From a bacterium (lineage in GTDB: Bacteria; Bacillota; Clostridia; Oscillospirales; Oscillospiraceae), in the NCBI GenBank assembly GCA_019424865.1, contig JAHYYS010000061.1, positions 1-15,368 on the forward strand: DNA of 15,368 bases, written 5' to 3'. The translations under genes and the position numbers were made by a program. Every line of letters starts with the position of its first letter. Within the stretch, counting starts at the first letter, position 1. Shown piece after piece: positions 12,508 to 15,368 of this stretch. The notes below the pieces were generated by a model. That model ran no database searches. It was not told the DNA's origin and saw only the letters and a list, made by a program, of their open reading frames with translations.

Positions 12508-13812
12508 TTAGAAGAACAGGGGGCACAGACATGCCAGGATGAAAATCGGAATATCAGACGCAATAAACGTAGGTACGCAGGTATCCCAGATGTGGTCGTG
12601 CTGACCGTCCGCATTCAGACCGGCAGTGGGAGCCAGGGTGGTGTCGGACACGGGGGAGCCGGTGTCGCCGATGGTGGAAGCCGCAGCGATCAGCATGGTG
12701 GTGGCAGCCACGCCCATGCCCAGCTCGGCGCACAGAGGCACGTACAGAACGGCCAGTACGGGAACGGTGCCGAAGGAGGTGCCGGTGCCCATAACGATGA
12801 CCAGGCCGACCAGCATCATCACGAAGGCGCCCAGGAACTTGTTGCCGCCGATGAAGGCCAGGGAGCTCTCAACCAGATCGGCCACGGCGCCGCTCTCGCT
12901 GAGCACCAGGCTGAAGCCATTGGAAGCCAGCATGACGAAGGCGATGAAGCCCATCAGCTTGACGCCCTCATCCACGATCTGGTCCATGTCGGACCACTTG
13001 ACGGCCCGGGTGATGAACATGATGGCCAGGCCCGCGACAGCGCCCATGGGCAGGGAGTCGGTAGCCAGCTGGACCACCATGGTGGCCACAGCGCCGACCA
13101 GGGCCATCCAGTGCTTGAAGGTCATGGTGGTGTCAACGGTATCCAGATCCACCGCTACGCCCTCCACGTCCTTATACTCGCGGGGCTTGCGGTACAGAAC
13201 CAGCACGGCGAAAATCAGGCCGACCAGCATGGCCAGGCCCAGGGGCCAGGTGTACTTCCAGACTTCCATCTCGCCCAGCGGCATGCCGTTCTGGGTGATG
13301 TTGGTGGACAGGATGCCATGATACAGAGCACCGAAGCCCACGGGAATGGTGACGTAGGGGGCGCGCAGACCGAAGGCCAGGGCGCAGGCAACCGCGCGGC
13401 GGTCGATCTTCAGCTTGTTCATGACGATCAGCAGCGGGGGAATCAGAATGGGAATGAACGCCACGTGAACAGGAATCAGGTTCTGGGAGAAGCAGGAGAA
13501 GAAGGCGATCAGGAACACAAAGGCCAGCCGCTTGCCGCTGATTCCCTTGGCGATTTTAACCGCCAGGATGTCGGACACGCCGGTATAGCTGATGGCGGCA
13601 GCCAGACCGCCCAACAGCACATAGGCAACAGCTGTCTCAGGATCAGTGCCGCAGCCCGTGATAAAGGTGTCAATGGTGGTCCCGATGTCCATCCCGGACA
13701 CAAGGCCGGCCGCCACTGAGGCAATCACCAGGGCCAGCAGTACGTTGACCCGCAGAAAGCACATCACCAGCAGTACGATAACTGCGATAACTACTGGGTT
13801 TGTCAAAATCAT
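12508..13812 (-). CDS. NhaC-superfamily (YuiF-like) sodium/proton antiporter or amino acid transporter
   Basis: 434 residues with about eleven membrane segments. N-terminal M-I-L-T-N-P-V-V-I-A-V-I and S-Y-T-G-V-S-D-I-L-A fit the Na_H_antiport_2 N-terminal domain. The C-terminal half carries G-T-G-T-S-F-G-T-V-P-V-L-A and G-D-T-G-S-P-V-S-D-T-T-L-A-P-T-A-G-L-N, hallmark motifs of the NhaC group. The YuiF branch is annotated either as sodium/proton antiporter or as a histidine/amino acid carrier, so the substrate stays open. The start is ATG 13812 because AGGAGG (13819-13824) lies 6-7 nt upstream; the longer frame to 13842 lacks a site. It is a single-gene unit with its own promoter, a long leader and a strong terminator. 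Confidence 0.9.
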   Translation of the reverse strand: MILTNPVVIAVIVLLVMCFLRVNVLLALVIASVAAGLVSGMDIGTTIDTFITGCGTDPETAVAYVLLGGLAAAISYTGVSDILAVKIAKGISGKRLAFVFLIAFFSCFSQNLIPVHVAFIPILIPPLLIVMNKLKIDRRAVACALAFGLRAPYVTIPVGFGALYHGILSTNITQNGMPLGEMEVWKYTWPLGLAMLVGLIFAVLVLYRKPREYKDVEGVAVDLDTVDTTMTFKHWMALVGAVATMVVQLATDSLPMGAVAGLAIMFITRAVKWSDMDQIVDEGVKLMGFIAFVMLASNGFSLVLSESGAVADLVESSLAFIGGNKFLGAFVMMLVGLVIVMGTGTSFGTVPVLAVLYVPLCAELGMGVAATTMLIAAASTIGDTGSPVSDTTLAPTAGLNADGQHDHIWDTCVPTFIASDIPIFILACLCPLFF

Positions 13813-14097
13813 AAAGTAACCTCCTATTTCATTTCCGGACAATTGTATGTAGCTAATCTCGCTGCACTACAAACTCATCTATCCCTCCATTCTGTCTGGC
13901 TCCGGACAGCACCGCATGCCCATCGGGCAGCGCACTGCCGGAAGCTTTTGAATCTGTACCGGCTGCGGCCCCCTCGCAACAGCAGGAAAACGGTTCTCCC
14001 TCATACGTGATACTGCTGGTTTCTCTTCTTCAAAATCGTCAATATCGCTCCGCTTTTCCTCCAATGAACCACGCGGGAGGAAACCTATCCAGTACTA
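13813..14097 (-). promoter_or_regulatory. Long structured leader of the antiporter gene
   Basis: From the predicted transcription start near 14097 to the ATG is about 285 nt. Two hairpins stand out on the minus strand. One pairs TTTCCTCC (14076-14083) with GGAGGAAA (14055-14062). The other is a compound stem at 13902-13941, with CCGGCAG pairing CTGtCCGG outside and TGCCC/GGGCA inside. The first contains CCTCC, complementary to the ribosome site of the gene. No terminator stem with a T-run is present, so any control would be at translation. A 61-codon frame (13879-14064) starts with TTG and has no ribosome site, so it is not called. I cannot match it to a named riboswitch. Confidence 0.45.
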
Positions 14098-14103
14098 GTA
14101 GTA

Positions 14104-14132
14104 ATTATAATATATCCTTCATTCAATTTCAA
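14104..14132 (-). promoter_or_regulatory. Sigma-A promoter of the antiporter gene
   Basis: Minus strand -35 TTGAAA (14127-14132, 5 of 6), 17-bp spacer, -10 TATAAT (14104-14109, perfect) in an AT-rich island. Confidence 0.82.
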
Positions 14133-14323
14133 CAATTTTCTAAATCTTTACGGAAAATTTATGTATAAAATGTCTATACACTATTGTGCTAAACTGCTGC
14201 TTAGAAACCCAACTAAACTCTATTTTCTCAATTCTACCGCTGACGGGCTCTTCTGAATTGGAGATTTCCTGCGGCCGCAGGAAGTCCCCGCAACTTTTCC
14301 CCCAGGAGATTTTTAACCCTCTC
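14133..14323. other. AT-rich intergenic stretch with an 18-bp palindrome
   Basis: No supported gene. The stretch is unusually AT-rich on its left side (upstream of the antiporter promoter). At 14266-14283 lies TTCCTGCGGCCGCAGGAA, a perfect 18-bp palindrome with no loop. Several short frames cross the region, but none has a ribosome site. Confidence 0.6.
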
Positions 14324-14352
14324 AGCAAAGCCGCCCGTTGGGCGGCTTTGCT
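14324..14352. terminator. Perfect hairpin at the left foot of the insertion element
   Basis: AGCAAAGCCGCCC (14324-14336) and GGGCGGCTTTGCT (14340-14352) form a 13-bp stem with a 3-nt loop. Its last three bases are also the first three of the element's left inverted repeat. No strong T-run follows on either side. Confidence 0.6.
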
Positions 14353-14780
14353 CAGTCTGTCGAGAAACCCGCCTATGCGTCAAGCATAGGGCGGGTTTCT
14401 GTGGTATAGAGGCCAAAGAAGGAAAAGTGCAAATGGAGCAAGCTTCTCCTGCCATAACCACCTGGCCAGTTTTTTGAGATTCATGGCAGCAAATTTCAGC
14501 TTCACCCAGTTGGATACCTGGGCCAAGCCTCTATACTGTGTATAACGCATGGCGTGTTTTTCCTTGGCATCGGCAAAAACCCGTTCAATGGTTTCTTTTC
14601 GCCGCTTGTAGAGTTCCTGGTATTGGGGGGTATAGCGGGCGTCGTCGGCTAAGTCCTCATAATCCCTCCAGATGTGCCGCTGTACCGTTTTGACACAGCA
14701 TCCCTCTCACCACCTCCGCTATTTTACCTCATATAAACGAAATAGCCCAGCATTTGCTGGACCTTTTCGACAGACTGAGC
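14350..14780 (-). mobile_element. Internally deleted IS1182-like insertion sequence, 431 bp
   Basis: GCTCAGTCTGTCGA (14350-14363) and TCGACAGACTGAGC (14767-14780) are perfect 14-bp terminal inverted repeats. Inside are the last ~107 codons of a DDE transposase (minus strand), a hairpin over its stop codon (AGAAACCCGCC/GGCGGGTTTCT, 14363-14400), and on the other end a short leader with an inner CCAGCA/TGCTGG repeat (14747-14760). Complete elements of this family are about 1.5-1.9 kb, so most of the gene has been lost while both ends remain. It could still be moved by a transposase supplied elsewhere. No target duplication can be defined beyond an ambiguous GC. Confidence 0.8.
14380..14700 (-). 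pseudogene. C-terminal remnant of an IS1182-family DDE transposase
   Basis: The minus-strand frame ending at TGA 14380-14382 encodes about 106 residues. They include R-R-K-E-T-I-E-R-V-F-A-D-A-K-E-K-H-A-M-R-Y-T-Q-Y-R-G-L, the well-conserved C-terminal segment of IS1182-type transposases (DDE_Tnp_1_6 domain), then A-A-M-N-L-K-K-L-A. The catalytic DDE aspartates upstream are missing. No start codon with a ribosome site opens the frame, and an in-frame TGA lies just upstream of 14700, so the fragment is not expected to make a working protein. The deletion junction is probably close to 14700. Confidence 0.85.
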
Positions 14781-14808
14781 GGCCCCTCCCAAAAAGGGAG
14801 GGGCCGCT
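14778..14808 (-). terminator. Terminator hairpin after gdhA, T-run separated by the insertion
   Basis: AGCGGCCCCTCCC (14778-14790) and GGGAGGGGCCGCT (14796-14808) form a perfect 13-bp stem with an A5 (T5 on minus) loop. It lies 31 nt after the gdhA stop. No T-run follows on the minus strand; the element's inverted repeat begins inside the stem foot. Confidence 0.7.
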
Positions 14809-14839
14809 GGCGTTCAGTTGGAATGCAGATCCGTCAGGC

Positions 14840-15368
14840 TTAGAAAATGCCCTGAGCCATCATGGCGTCGGCAACCTTCTGGAAGCCCACGATGTTGGCG
14901 CCGGCCACCAGGTCATAGCCCAGGCCATAGCGCTCAGCAACCTCGACAGAGGAGTGATAGATGTTCTTCATGATGCCCTGCAGCTTGGCATCCACTTCCT
15001 CGGCGCTCCAGTACAGGCGCTCGGCGTTCTGAGCCATCTCCAGCTCGGACACGGACACGCCGCCGGCGTTGACAGCCTTGGAGGGGGCAACCACCAGGTG
15101 GGGCTGCTTCTTCAGGAACTCCAGAGCGTCGTTGGTGGTGGGCATGTTGGCCACCTCGATATAGTACTTCACGCCGGACTCGGCAATCTTCTTGGCCCAC
15201 TCCAGGTTGACGTCGTTCTGGGTAGCGGAGGGCATGTAGATGTCCACGTCCTTGACGCCCCAGCACTTCTGGCCGGGCACGAACTCGCAGCCGAACTTCT
15301 CGGCATAGGGCTGGCAGTGCATGGGATCCTTGGCGCGCATCTCCAGGATGTAGTTGAGCTTCTCCTCG
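14840..15368 (-). CDS. gdhA: Glutamate dehydrogenase, 3' part (runs off the right edge)
   Basis: About 176 codons of the C-terminal end. The enzyme interconverts glutamate with 2-oxoglutarate plus ammonium; this type is the hexameric bacterial form, usually NADP-dependent, but the coenzyme-deciding residues lie mostly outside. Visible family features: D-V-D-I-Y-M-P-S-A-T-Q-N-D-V-N (Rossmann domain), E-V-A-N-M-P-T-T-N-D-A, A-P-S-K-A-V-N-A-G-G-V-S-V-S-E-L-E-M-A-Q-N-A, and the ending A-N-I-V-G-F-Q-K-V-A-D-A-M-M-A-Q-G (G-A-N-I-A-G-F type in the family). The stop is TAA 14840. Strong codon preference for C/G-ending codons suggests high expression. The start and promoter are beyond the window. Confidence 0.95.
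   Translation of the reverse strand, partial: EEKLNYILEMRAKDPMHCQPYAEKFGCEFVPGQKCWGVKDVDIYMPSATQNDVNLEWAKKIAESGVKYYIEVANMPTTNDALEFLKKQPHLVVAPSKAVNAGGVSVSELEMAQNAERLYWSAEEVDAKLQGIMKNIYHSSVEVAERYGLGYDLVAGANIVGFQKVADAMMAQGIF

Noticed and set aside
12592..13719. 375-codon plus-strand frame opposite the antiporter gene
   Set aside because: Same Gly/His/Gln-rich shadow composition; the minus-strand protein has clear membrane segments and family motifs.
13879..14064. 61-codon frame in the antiporter leader as a leader peptide
   Set aside because: TTG start without a ribosome site and no regulatory codon pattern; kept only as part of the leader description.
14134..14148. CodY-box-like AATTTTCTAAATCTT just upstream of the antiporter -35
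   Set aside because: Three mismatches to the 15-bp consensus in AT-rich DNA, so chance is likely, and presence of CodY in this organism is unknown.

Overview
The window looks like the chromosome of a GC-rich, endospore-forming member of the Clostridia, most likely of the Oscillospiraceae type (Flavonifractor, Oscillibacter or Lawsonibacter-like). That placement is inferred from the GC-rich codon use, a complete spoIIAA-spoIIAB-sigF sporulation operon, Gram-positive style AGGAGG ribosome binding sites, and an amino-acid-oriented metabolism (branched-chain amino acid ABC importer, glutamate dehydrogenase). No phage, CRISPR array or large genomic island is visible. Species was not determined.

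Layout. 1-385: 5' part of pyrE (minus) with its own promoter. 491-1152: a two-gene minus-strand unit, a small membrane protein plus a Cro/CI-type regulator, with promoter, operator-like repeat and terminator. 1217-3271: a plus-strand two-component pair, a KdpD-like histidine kinase lacking the usual N-terminal domains and a KdpE-like regulator, with no kdpFABC beside it. 3272-3619: no protein gene, but an extended -10 promoter followed by stacked hairpins and a U-run, a candidate small RNA. 3620-5312: the spoIIA operon (minus), with a sigma-H-like promoter. 5330-6823: a MATE transporter (plus). 6848-12305: a minus-strand branched-chain amino acid importer operon (binding lipoprotein, two permeases, two ATPases), preceded by a 92-codon small membrane ORF and a terminator that lies between that ORF and the binding-protein gene. 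12455-14132: an NhaC-superfamily (YuiF-like) antiporter (minus) with a long structured leader. 14324-14808: a shrunken IS1182-like insertion sequence, 431 bp, bounded by 14-bp inverted repeats and by a hairpin on each side. 14840-15368: 3' part of gdhA (minus).

How the genes work together. The liv genes import leucine, isoleucine, valine or related amino acids. GdhA links 2-oxoglutarate and ammonium to glutamate, so the right half is mostly amino-acid and cation transport. The spoIIA operon sets forespore sigma-F activity through the SpoIIAA/SpoIIAB partner switch. The most interesting unexplained signals are in the non-coding parts: (i) the promoter, small hydrophobic ORF ending Leu-Ala-Ile-Ile, and terminator arrangement before the liv operon, which looks like an attenuation system; (ii) the candidate small RNA between the two-component pair and sigF; (iii) the roughly 285-nt leader of the antiporter gene. 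These are inferences from sequence reading; no folding program or database search was run.
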